From an uncultured Gammaproteobacteria bacterium (GTDB lineage Bacteria; Pseudomonadota; Gammaproteobacteria; Arenicellales; Poriferihabitantaceae), in NCBI GenBank assembly GCA_937992195.1, contig CALKKV010000007.1:85581-149580 (forward strand): a stretch of 64,000 bases of DNA. Direction: 5' to 3'. Both the position numbers and the translations under genes were made by a program. Of this stretch, positions 18,782-26,833 are shown one piece after another. Numbering within the stretch: the stretch's first letter is position 1; the number at the start of each line of letters is the position of its first letter. The notes under the pieces were generated by a model. The model searched no databases. It saw nothing but the letters and a program-made list of their open reading frames with translations, and was not told the DNA's origin.

Positions 18782-19893
18782 TAGCTTAGCCCACTCTGTT
18801 GATCGGTAAGTGCGACTGCAGAAAGCTCAGGTATAAAAACACCCACGGTATCACCTTCTTGAATTACTTCACCAGAAACGTCACTGTTTTGTACACGCAC
18901 TTCAAGATTCTCTCCATGATCACAAGTAACGGTTATATAACGGTCTGTTCCCATATACATCGATTCCGTCACCTGAGCATTCGTTTGGCCTTGATCTTTG
19001 GTAACCAAACGCAGCTTTTCGGGACGTACCGCCAATCGAACCCTATTTTCAGAGCTTAAATCGGCGGTCGTTGCCGTATTGGCCGCTACAACCTGACTTC
19101 CAGCCCATTGGCAGACCAGCTTGCCTGGTTGAAACTCACTGACACTGGCATCTATTAAATTTACATCGCCAATAAAGTTGGCGACGAATTCATTGCACGG
19201 GCGTTCATAGATCGTTTCCGGTGCATCGAGTTGTTGAATACTTCCTTGGGACATCACAGCGATGCGATCACTCATACTCATGGCCTCTTCTTGGTCATGG
19301 GTAACAAATACAAATGTGATCCCGGTATCTCTTTGCAAGCGTTTCAGCTCATGTCGCATCGCCTGCCTAAGCTTGAGATCAAGCGCCGAGAGTGGTTCGT
19401 CTAATAGCAATACTTTTGGTCTTGGAGCCAATGCTCTAGCCAGCGCAATCCGTTGTTGCTGGCCACCAGATAATTGATTAGGCATTCGTTCGCCGTATTC
19501 CGCCATTTTTACCAGTTCGAGCATTTCAGCAACGGTGCTGGATATTTCTTTCTGCATCTTACCCTGCATTTTTAGTCCGAAGCTGATATTTTCGGCGATC
19601 GTCATATGGGGAAAGAGAGAGTAGCTTTGGAATACGGTGTTAACCGGCCGTTGATAAGGCTCTAACCCTTCCAGATGGTCGCCAAAGAGCAATATTTCGC
19701 CCTGATTTGGTTGTTCAAACCCGGCGATCAGTCTTAGTAAGGTGGTTTTGCCACAGCCAGAGGGGCCTAGAAGCGTAAAAAATTCCCGATCGCGTATTTC
19801 TAGATGAATATCTTTGAGCGCGGTAACGGCTTGCTTGCCGCCACCGTAGATTTTTTCTACGTTTTTAACGGATATTGCGTTGATATCGTTCAT
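18781..19893 (-). CDS. PotG/PotA-like ABC importer ATPase
   Basis: A 370-residue ATP-binding subunit. Walker A is GPSGCGKTT, the signature LSGGQQQRIALARALA and Walker B is VLLLDEPLSALD. After about residue 240 there is a C-terminal TOBE-type domain (VRLAVRPEKLRLV) as in PotA, PotG and MalK proteins. It lies first in the importer block, followed by two permeases and the binding protein with overlapping ends. The gap to the LysR gene upstream is 112 bases, which may hold a promoter of its own, although I could not identify one. Confidence 0.92.
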   Translation of the reverse strand: MNDINAISVKNVEKIYGGGKQAVTALKDIHLEIRDREFFTLLGPSGCGKTTLLRLIAGFEQPNQGEILLFGDHLEGLEPYQRPVNTVFQSYSLFPHMTIAENISFGLKMQGKMQKEISSTVAEMLELVKMAEYGERMPNQLSGGQQQRIALARALAPRPKVLLLDEPLSALDLKLRQAMRHELKRLQRDTGITFVFVTHDQEEAMSMSDRIAVMSQGSIQQLDAPETIYERPCNEFVANFIGDVNLIDASVSEFQPGKLVCQWAGSQVVAANTATTADLSSENRVRLAVRPEKLRLVTKDQGQTNAQVTESMYMGTDRYITVTCDHGENLEVRVQNSDVSGEVIQEGDTVGVFIPELSAVALTDQQSGLS

Positions 19894-20005
19894 ACAACAC
19901 TGGCGAGAAATATCAAATTTTTGCTCGCCTGCTTCTCCAACTTAAAGTTTGTGTGTGGGATAGTACCGAGCGTTGTGGGTGGAAGCAAATATCAGAAGGG
20001 CATTA

Positions 20006-21007
20006 TTACGAAAAATGCATACCTGGAATATTATTCGTGGAAATTCGCGTTTTACAGTAGTCAATAAAGGTCTTTTGCGCCTGATTTCGATTGGTATCTC
20101 GTACCATCGCTATACCAAGATTTAGTGAGGGTGTTGTTTGCGAATCTGGTGCCAAAAGTGAAACATATTTAAGGATATTTCCATCCAATGCAGCCATATT
20201 ATTGGGTCGAACATTTGCCAGGCTGTAACCGTAACCGCTGGCAACGAGACCTCTCTGAACATCCGACAGCGCGGTGCGCGCTTTGATGACAGGTTTCAAT
20301 CCTTGTTGTCGAAACAATCCCATAAAATAATCTCCGCTCAAGGGTAGATCGAGGAGAATCATTGGCAACGCAACGACTTCTTTGAGTGACAGATTTTTTC
20401 GATCGGCAAGGGGATGTGCATCAGATAACATGACGTAGGGCGGTAATTCCGCCAGCGGTATAAATTCAATATCGCTTTGGAGTTCCAAGTCATAGGTCAG
20501 CGCAAGATCAATATCTCCATAGCGTAACTGCTGCAATAGCTTTTCTTGATGTCCTTCACGCACGCGGATATCAGACCCAGGATGTGAATCCATAAATCCG
20601 TGGCAGAGCCCCGGGATGATTATCGGTGCTAATGGATTGAAACAGCCAACCTCAATGGTTCCAACTACCTGATCGGATAACATGCCAGCCAGATTGTGCA
20701 GTTGGCCCGCTTGGGCTAGCAGTGCTTTAGCTTCCCGTAGAAACTCTCTTCCAGGATTAGTTAGCGAAATGCCCTGCGCATGGTGTCGAAGAAACAGCTG
20801 TAATCCGAATGTTTCTTCGAGATGCGATATCGCATTAGAGATTGAAGGTTGGGATACATGGATATTTTCTGAAGCTTTTAAAATACTACCGGCGTTACCA
20901 GCTGCAACAAAATAGCTGAGTTGCTTTAGGGTAAAGCGCAGGTTATGACTTCCGCTTTTTAAAATAGAGGATGCGTCGTTTTCGCGATGAGAGTCTGCGT
21001 TCTTCAA
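20006..21007 (-). CDS. LysR-type transcriptional regulator
   Basis: A 333-residue LysR-type activator. The winged helix-turn-helix spans about residues 27-85 (LKQLSYFVAAGNAGSILKASENI, with SQPSISNAISHLEETFG as recognition region). The rest is an effector-binding domain of periplasmic-binding fold. An unusual 25-residue N-terminal tail precedes the HTH; a later start is possible but no better site was found. It lies in the same direction between the DUF1028 gene (16-base gap) and the importer rather than divergent from its targets, so it probably regulates the amine genes and is itself part of the operon. Confidence 0.9.
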   Translation of the reverse strand: MKNADSHRENDASSILKSGSHNLRFTLKQLSYFVAAGNAGSILKASENIHVSQPSISNAISHLEETFGLQLFLRHHAQGISLTNPGREFLREAKALLAQAGQLHNLAGMLSDQVVGTIEVGCFNPLAPIIIPGLCHGFMDSHPGSDIRVREGHQEKLLQQLRYGDIDLALTYDLELQSDIEFIPLAELPPYVMLSDAHPLADRKNLSLKEVVALPMILLDLPLSGDYFMGLFRQQGLKPVIKARTALSDVQRGLVASGYGYSLANVRPNNMAALDGNILKYVSLLAPDSQTTPSLNLGIAMVRDTNRNQAQKTFIDYCKTRISTNNIPGMHFS

Positions 21008-21023
21008 ATGTCAGTCAGAAAGA

Positions 21024-21701
21024 CTATTCATCACCTGGTACACCGTAAGATGGCGCAGCAGCGGGATCAATTGCTCTTGTCAGGTAGTCTAGCATTTGCG
21101 GTTCATAGTCTTGCCATAGTTCCCTTAATCTCCGCTCAGTATCTGTTTCAGCCCAGTCGACCCTGAGGTCGACCAAAGGAAAGGGCTGGGTGTCCGCAAC
21201 TAATAGAGCAGCTGAATGAACATCTCCTTCTTCACCACCTGCTTTGATGCCCGCCTCCAACGCACGCAACAGTCTCTCAGCAATGTGTTGATCCTGATTT
21301 TGATCAAAGCTAGCTGTCATCGCCACGGGAACTTGTGTTGTGGATAAAAGATTTCCCGCAGCAAAACAGCCGATGCCTTCAGATACTGCGTTGGTTCCCA
21401 AAATATTCCCACCGGTGAAACTTGCGGTAGAGCCTTTATTATCTACAAGTGTCAATTGACGATAGTCTAGGAACGAGCGACTGTCCGTCACCGTCTTAAG
21501 GGCAGATGCAGCATCCAATCCAGACTCCATTGCGTCTAGTAAGGCGGGTCCCAGAGATGGGTCCGTGATGTTTTGGGTAGCAACAGCCCCCACACCGGCT
21601 CGAACATGCGGACAACGTGCGCCCACACAAATACTTGAAGTGGTGATAGCCACGCCAAACATCCCGGTTCGCTGGCAATGTCCTACAATTGAAAAAGTCA
21701 T
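21024..21701 (-). CDS. DUF1028 family protein (Ntn-hydrolase fold)
   Basis: A 225-residue protein with the DUF1028 opening MTFSIVGHCQRTGMFGVAITT and the ATQNITDPSLGP block. DUF1028 proteins have an Ntn-hydrolase-like fold and are often encoded beside amidohydrolases, peptidases and RidA proteins, so hydrolysis of an amide bond is a reasonable but unproven role. It lies 30 bases after the RidA gene and 16 bases before the LysR gene, so the three are likely one transcript. The exact substrate is unknown. Confidence 0.85.
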   Translation of the reverse strand: MTFSIVGHCQRTGMFGVAITTSSICVGARCPHVRAGVGAVATQNITDPSLGPALLDAMESGLDAASALKTVTDSRSFLDYRQLTLVDNKGSTASFTGGNILGTNAVSEGIGCFAAGNLLSTTQVPVAMTASFDQNQDQHIAERLLRALEAGIKAGGEEGDVHSAALLVADTQPFPLVDLRVDWAETDTERRLRELWQDYEPQMLDYLTRAIDPAAAPSYGVPGDE

Positions 21702-21731
21702 AGCTGATGTATTTTCGATTTAAGTGAATGT

Positions 21732-22151
21732 TTAATCTGGTATGACCGCGGTAGCTTCAATTTCCATCACCCATTCAGGTCTGGCCAAGCCGTCAACAAT
21801 CAAACCTGTGGATACTGGATAAACGCCTTTTAGCCACTTTCCGATCGCCTGATAGACGTCATCTCGATAGCGAGGATCGGTGAGATAAACCTGAATTCGG
21901 CAGATATGCGCTAGTTCAGAACCAGCCTCTTCGAGAAGCTGTTTGACATTTTGCATGGCTCTGTCGGCTTGATCATAGGCATTCAGTGATTCAATGCTTT
22001 CAAAATTATCGACGTCCTGTCCAACCTGACCTCGAACAAACACCATGGTGCCACGGGCTTTAACCACCTGACACAAGTCATTGTCCAGTTTTTGATTAGG
22101 GTAGGTTTCTTTGGTGTTAAATTTTCTATAACGTTGATGTGGATCCGACAT
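21732..22151 (-). CDS. RidA (YjgF/YER057c/UK114) family protein
   Basis: A 139-residue RidA-type protein. RidA hydrolyses reactive enamines and imines produced by amine or amino-acid oxidising enzymes, or, in related subgroups, deaminates specific pathway intermediates. The conserved Arg that salt-bridges the substrate carboxylate is present in GLARPEW, ahead of the family MEIEATAV strand. The start at 22151 (MSDPHQRYRKF) is preferred to one 57 bases upstream because family members start here. It heads the minus-strand series RidA-DUF1028-LysR-PotGHIF and would fit an imine-forming amine dehydrogenase such as the one on the facing strand. Confidence 0.85.
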   Translation of the reverse strand: MSDPHQRYRKFNTKETYPNQKLDNDLCQVVKARGTMVFVRGQVGQDVDNFESIESLNAYDQADRAMQNVKQLLEEAGSELAHICRIQVYLTDPRYRDDVYQAIGKWLKGVYPVSTGLIVDGLARPEWVMEIEATAVIPD

Positions 22152-22253
22152 AGTAGTTCGCTGGTTTGGTAGTTGTTTAAAGATTATCCTGCAAAAAGCG
22201 CTTGTCAAGTTTAATTTATGTATTGGATTTAGAGAGCCTCTGCAAAAGTCTGG

Positions 22254-22301
22254 GTGCGGCCGGCGAGGTGCGGCCGGCGAGGTGCGGCCGGCGAGGTGCG
22301 G
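22254..22301. repeat. GC-rich 14-bp tandem repeat, 3.4 copies
   Basis: Three exact head-to-tail copies of GTGCGGCCGGCGAG (22254-22295) are followed by a 6-base partial copy. Each unit holds the palindromes CGGCCG and GCCGGC. It lies between the RidA gene start and the 3' end of the KefC-like gene, in otherwise AT-richer sequence. The exactness suggests recent slippage expansion. Confidence 0.9.
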
Positions 22302-22315
22302 AAAATTGAGGTTCC

Positions 22316-24175
22316 TTAGGTTTTCTTGCGGACGCCTAACAATTCATCGTTATCTGCGGCCAATGTCTCTTCGAGGTTTTGCCTTGCGCTTTTTCCGATC
22401 GATATGACCTGGTCAAAATCATGTCGAACTGAAGCTTGTTTGATCATAGTGTCTATATCCATTTCCCGAAGGGTGTTAGCTCGATGCGCTGCAGCTTCGG
22501 GACTAAAACCAAGAGTGATTAATGCTTGTTCACCTAAATATAATGCAGAGTAGAATGTCTCCCGCGCAAATTCATCGATGTTCTCTTCGATTAGCTCCAT
22601 GGCATGTCCCCGATCATAAGCCCGAACCATTATTTTTACTTGAGGGAATTCACTCCTGATTAGTTTTACCGCTTGGTTGACGGTGTCCCGATCATCTATC
22701 GAAAGGATAATTATTTTTGCGTCGGCGGCACCTGCTGAATGCAATACATCTAGTCTTAACGCGTCACCATAATATGATTTATAACCGTATCTGTTAGTTC
22801 TTTCGATTTGATCTGGGTTGTGATCAATGAGTGTGGGAGTAATGCGGTTAGCAAGTAAAAGGCGCGCGATTACCTGTCCAAATCGACCAAATCCAATGAT
22901 AATGACATCGTTCTCATCATTGCTGATCTCATCTGGTTCGTGTTCGCTCTTTAAAACAAACCTGGGTTCAATAAAGTGTGTATGTACCACTACGAGAAGT
23001 GGTGTCAGCGCCATCGAGAGTGCAACCACCAGAGTGAGTAGTTGAATAATCTCGGTCTCCATTGCGCCAGCGGCTGAGGCGAAGCCGAATAAGACAAAGG
23101 CAAATTCTCCGCCTTGGGCCAATAGGATAGGGAAGAAAAGGGACTGATTTGCCGGTAGTTTGACTATTTTACCTATTACATACAACACAGAGCCCTTAAT
23201 CGTAAGTAGCAATAAAGTAATAGCAATAATCTGCAATGGCTTCTCCCATAGCAGTCCGAAATCCATTGACATGCCGACCGAGACAAAAAATAAACCGAGA
23301 AGAAGGCCTTTGAACGGTTCGATATCTGATTCCAGTGCGTGTCTGTACGGCGAGTCCGCCATCAGGACACCCGCTACAAAAGCACCCAATGCCATGGAGA
23401 CGCCAATCATATCCATGATCATGGCAATGCCGACAACCAGCAACAACGACAGGGCGGTAAACACTTCTCTTAGGTGCACCGATGCGACGAAGTTCAGAAC
23501 ATGCTTAAGTAAAAAATGGCCAACCAAGAAAATACTTGCAACGACGGCAATAATAGTAAAAGTCGAAACGTCGCTACCGCCACCACCATCGATTAACTCA
23601 AAACCGAGTAGTGGTATCAAAGCAATGATCGGAATAACGGCGATGTCTTGAAACAAAAGTACTGAGAATCCCGTTTTCCCCGCTGGAGTATTTAGCAGAC
23701 TCTTTTCTCCCAAAATTTGTAGTGCAATCGCAGTAGAGGAGAGCGCCAAACCGAGCCCGGCAACCAAAGCAGTTTGCCATCTAGCGCCGAATAATAGCGC
23801 CACAGCAAATATGATTGCTGCGCTAACACATACTTGCCCCCCACCGGCACCTAGAATTGGTTTGCGTAAGCTCCATAACTTTCTGGGCTCCAGCTCCAGG
23901 CCAATAAGGAACAGCAGTAAAACCACCCCAAATTCGGAAAAGTGAAGAATATCTTCTACGTTACTGATGAGTCCAAGGCCCCAAGGGCCGATAAATATCC
24001 CGGCAAACAGATATCCGAGGACTGATCCTAGCCCCAATCGAGCGAAGATAGGCACGGCGATTACCGCAGCAGTTAAATATGCGACCAGAATTCCGAGTAA
24101 GCCGTGTTCTTCCAAAATATTCTCGTAATAATCAAAGTGGGTCTTAAGGATACGCGATTGAAGAAAAACCGGCAC
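22316..24175 (-). CDS. KefC-like monovalent cation:proton antiporter (CPA2) with TrkA-N domain
   Basis: A 619-residue inner-membrane antiporter or glutathione-gated K+ efflux-type protein. Residues about 25-405 form the CPA2 exchanger domain with some 12 membrane helices. A Rossmann TrkA-N domain starts near residue 418 (NDVIIIGFGRFGQVIARLLL), as in KefB/KefC. The C-terminal 150 residues include the regulatory nucleotide-binding domain. The start is GTG at 24175. No KefF/KefG-type quinone oxidoreductase gene, the usual KefC partner, is adjacent, so K+ efflux gated by glutathione adducts is not assured. It is preceded by a 224-base gap shared with the divergent permease gene. Confidence 0.88.
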   Translation of the reverse strand: MPVFLQSRILKTHFDYYENILEEHGLLGILVAYLTAAVIAVPIFARLGLGSVLGYLFAGIFIGPWGLGLISNVEDILHFSEFGVVLLLFLIGLELEPRKLWSLRKPILGAGGGQVCVSAAIIFAVALLFGARWQTALVAGLGLALSSTAIALQILGEKSLLNTPAGKTGFSVLLFQDIAVIPIIALIPLLGFELIDGGGGSDVSTFTIIAVVASIFLVGHFLLKHVLNFVASVHLREVFTALSLLLVVGIAMIMDMIGVSMALGAFVAGVLMADSPYRHALESDIEPFKGLLLGLFFVSVGMSMDFGLLWEKPLQIIAITLLLLTIKGSVLYVIGKIVKLPANQSLFFPILLAQGGEFAFVLFGFASAAGAMETEIIQLLTLVVALSMALTPLLVVVHTHFIEPRFVLKSEHEPDEISNDENDVIIIGFGRFGQVIARLLLANRITPTLIDHNPDQIERTNRYGYKSYYGDALRLDVLHSAGAADAKIIILSIDDRDTVNQAVKLIRSEFPQVKIMVRAYDRGHAMELIEENIDEFARETFYSALYLGEQALITLGFSPEAAAHRANTLREMDIDTMIKQASVRHDFDQVISIGKSARQNLEETLAADNDELLGVRKKT

Positions 24176-24399
24176 CTTATACCACCATCCATACTGTTCA
24201 ATTTACTTAGCTTCCTGATCTGAAAGCGTCAGCTCTGTCGCAAATTTTGCTTGTGCCCGAAGATTATCAGGGCGTAACCTTGCTGGTAACAGAGAATTAA
24301 GAGGGGAGTATATGCAATCAAAAGCGAAATGTGCTGTTGATATTGTTTTGCCTGGATTCTGGCTGATGCGTTTTCCCTGACGACAGGCGATAGATTCCC
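24176..24399. other. divergent intergenic region between antiporter and permease genes
   Basis: These 224 bases separate the KefC-like gene (minus) and the EamA gene (plus). The region must contain both promoters, but I found no convincing -35/-10 pair, operator or RNA gene. Short reading frames here lack ribosome binding sites and look like chance. Confidence 0.4.
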
Positions 24400-25389
24400 A
24401 TGTCAGCAAATACTCCTGTTGTCCAAGGCGTGGATAGAACTGATTCAGTAAAAGGGATCTTTTGCGTCACTGCGGGGTTGTTTGTTTTTGCTGTGCAGGA
24501 TGTCATTATTCGTTATTTAAGTGAGACCCATTCTGTCCTTCAGATTGTGTTTACTCGCAGCGTAACTGCTTTGTTGATACTGCTTACAATAATTCTGTTT
24601 TATCGCAACACGCAAGCTTTAAAAGTACACAGACTTTGGCCAATTTTAGTAAAAGGTTCCCTTGGTTTCCTTTCCTATCTTTTGTACTACATGGCTTTAA
24701 CTGGTTTGCCACTAGCGGACGCAGCCACTATTACTTTTATAGCGCCAATCTTGGTGACCGCGATATCAGCGCTTTTATTTAGGGAAGCAGTAGGCTGGAG
24801 ACGATGGTGCGCTGTGCTTTTTGGGTTTATTGCAATGATGTTTGTCGTAGGCCCCAAGGGTCACTTTGGAAATATTGAAGTGGTTTTTGCATTGGGTGCA
24901 GCGTTTACTTATGCGATTTCTACCGTTTCTACAAGATATATTGACCCGAGAGATTCTGCACTTACCACCGCATTCTATGCAATGGCTGCATTTTTAATCT
25001 GGAGTGTTGTGTGTTCTTTACTGGTGCATTTATTTTTTGGAATGGGCCAAGAAGCGCGTCCTTCCATTGCATTTTTAACCAGAGAGTGGCATCACCCAAG
25101 CCAAATTGTTCAATGGTTGATGGTGTTTCTTGGATTTGTTGCGTCTGTAGGTTTTTACCTGTTAGTGAAGGCTTATATGGTTGCTGAGTTTAGTGCAGTA
25201 GCACCGTTTGAATATTTATATATTATTTGGGGAGCGATGTTTGGTTTCTTGATTTGGCAAGAGATTCCTAGCGTAACAACTGTTATCGGAATCGTTCTCC
25301 TGGTGGGGAGTAATATGTACATATTGCTAAGAGAGCTTAGGCTAAAGAAGCGGAATGCTTTTCGAAGACCTAAGATTCCTCATAGATAG
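24400..25389 (+). CDS. EamA/DMT-family permease
   Basis: A 329-residue drug/metabolite transporter-type permease with ten hydrophobic segments in two EamA repeats, beginning near residue 20 (GIFCVTAGLFVFAVQDVIIRYL). The second repeat starts around residue 165. Such proteins commonly export or import amino acids, nucleosides or other small metabolites. A short basic tail (LRLKKRNAFRRPK) ends the protein on the cytoplasmic side. Substrate unknown. A second, unrelated member of the family lies at 42516-43409. Confidence 0.85.
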   Translation: MSANTPVVQGVDRTDSVKGIFCVTAGLFVFAVQDVIIRYLSETHSVLQIVFTRSVTALLILLTIILFYRNTQALKVHRLWPILVKGSLGFLSYLLYYMALTGLPLADAATITFIAPILVTAISALLFREAVGWRRWCAVLFGFIAMMFVVGPKGHFGNIEVVFALGAAFTYAISTVSTRYIDPRDSALTTAFYAMAAFLIWSVVCSLLVHLFFGMGQEARPSIAFLTREWHHPSQIVQWLMVFLGFVASVGFYLLVKAYMVAEFSAVAPFEYLYIIWGAMFGFLIWQEIPSVTTVIGIVLLVGSNMYILLRELRLKKRNAFRRPKIPHR

Positions 25390-25465
25390 TTTTTTCCTAA
25401 GGTAGTGTTCATTTCCTTGTTTTGTTTGTTACACTTTTATTCAAATATTTAATATCCAATCAAGG

Positions 25466-25915
25466 ATGGCAAAACAGAGCGAGATTACTGCGGAAGAATT
25501 TAATCAATTTATTGAGCGTGATTTACCGTTTGCAAGGATATTTAATATTGCAGCAGTTGAAATGCAGCCCGAAGCTGTGGTGCTCTGTGCAAGTCATACT
25601 GCTGATGGGCTTCGTCCTGGTGGTACGATTGCCGGACCAGTAATGATGGGGCTCGCGGATGCTGCGCTGTATGCGGTGGTCATCGCGAATATAGGGATGG
25701 TCAAGCTGGCTGTGACGACCAATTTATCCATTAACTTTTTGCGTAAGCCACGACCTGGAGACTTGTATTGCAGAGCGAAAATATTAAAGCTAGGAAAACG
25801 CCTAGCCGTTTGCGAGGCAAGTATTTATTATTTGCATGAGGACGAAGATAGAATTGGTGAAGAATTGGTTGCCCATGTGACAGGTACTTACTCAATTCCA
25901 CCTGCAGATAAGTGA
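25466..25915 (+). CDS. PaaI-type hotdog-fold thioesterase
   Basis: A 149-residue hotdog-fold acyl-CoA thioesterase. The typical PaaI core is visible: VEMQPEAVVLCASHTADGLRPGGTIAGPVMMGLADAALYAVV, with Gly-rich helix and a catalytic acidic Asp (GLADAAL). A second half continues with TNLSINFLRKPRPGD. PaaI-like enzymes hydrolyse aryl- or acyl-CoA thioesters to free CoA. It lies 76 bases downstream of the permease gene and converges on the SprT-like gene with a 36-base gap. Substrate not predictable. Confidence 0.85.
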   Translation: MAKQSEITAEEFNQFIERDLPFARIFNIAAVEMQPEAVVLCASHTADGLRPGGTIAGPVMMGLADAALYAVVIANIGMVKLAVTTNLSINFLRKPRPGDLYCRAKILKLGKRLAVCEASIYYLHEDEDRIGEELVAHVTGTYSIPPADK

Positions 25916-25951
25916 CCGGGCTGTATTTCCTTGTTGAAACGCGATTCCTTA

Positions 25952-26752
25952 TTACCGTCTACGAGATCTTGCGGCAATCTTTATTCGGTCAATTAACATA
26001 AAAGTCTGATGGCAATCTCCGCAGATGACATTTAACCCGGGTTTCCCCCAAATGTTGGTTTGGCAATTTGGACAAGTATATTTACTCTTACTTAGACTTT
26101 TTGCTTGCGGTGGTGGCGTCCAGTCAATGGCTGCGTAGGCTTCCGTTGTCGGTATCGGGGAGAGTAGGGCAGGTGCAATCGACGCAATTTCTTCCATCAG
26201 ACTCTCAAATACAGGTTCAGGCTGGTCGATTTCCCTTGGTTGCGATGAAGGCTGCCAAGCTGGCTCTGTATCAATCCACTTGAATCGATATTCGCCCTGG
26301 CAAAGATCGTAACTTGCGCGAAGAAATAAACCTCCCTGGAGCGGATAGTCAGACATAGATTGCCCGGTCTTGGCGCCGCCGACTTCTCCTGTGCTGCTGG
26401 GCATCAGACCAATTGATTCCATCTTATCCGCCCATTCTTTGTTGTGATATCCGCTACGGCTCTTATGTTTTCCGAATACGTGTTGCCATAGATGACATTG
26501 TTCATGAACTAGGGTCTGGAAAACGTCTATTACACGGTTGCGTGCGAAATAGGCAGGATTTAATGCAAGCTCATGGGCTTTCATTCCTTCTCCGTCGATC
26601 CATCGCTCGGCAGAGAAGTATCCCATCGTATTGCTGCTACGTTGCAACGTTAACATGCACCAAGGTAACTTATTATCGAATAGTCGATGGTTAAAGTGCT
26701 GAAACGCGTGGTTTAACAGGTTATAGAACTCTTGAGTGGGGTTTATTTTCAT
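25952..26752 (-). CDS. SprT-like zinc metalloprotease-type protein
   Basis: A 266-residue protein of the SprT family. The metalloprotease motif HEQCH is H83-E84-Q85-C86-H87 in a helix, with nearby WQHVFGKHKSRSGYHNKEWADKM as third-ligand region. A C-terminal zinc ribbon is made by CPNC and CGDC near residues 228-249. Eukaryotic SPRTN relatives digest DNA-protein crosslinks; bacterial members are less well characterised. The middle segment of about 70 residues (TEVGG to PPPQAK) is variable. It converges on the thioesterase gene. Confidence 0.82.
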   Translation of the reverse strand: MKINPTQEFYNLLNHAFQHFNHRLFDNKLPWCMLTLQRSSNTMGYFSAERWIDGEGMKAHELALNPAYFARNRVIDVFQTLVHEQCHLWQHVFGKHKSRSGYHNKEWADKMESIGLMPSSTGEVGGAKTGQSMSDYPLQGGLFLRASYDLCQGEYRFKWIDTEPAWQPSSQPREIDQPEPVFESLMEEIASIAPALLSPIPTTEAYAAIDWTPPPQAKSLSKSKYTCPNCQTNIWGKPGLNVICGDCHQTFMLIDRIKIAARSRRR

Positions 26753-26833
26753 ATTTGTATCGTACGAAACAAAATAGAATGATCAAACTGCCTCATCAAA
26801 GACATAGCTATTAGTTACCAGGCGATTTAGAAA

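Noticed and set aside
22254..22301. The repeat as a CRISPR array
   Set aside because: Units are 14 bp, directly adjacent, with no spacers and no cas genes.
23160..23651. 163-codon frame opposite the KefC-like gene
   Set aside because: Antisense shadow with no ribosome binding site or recognisable domain.
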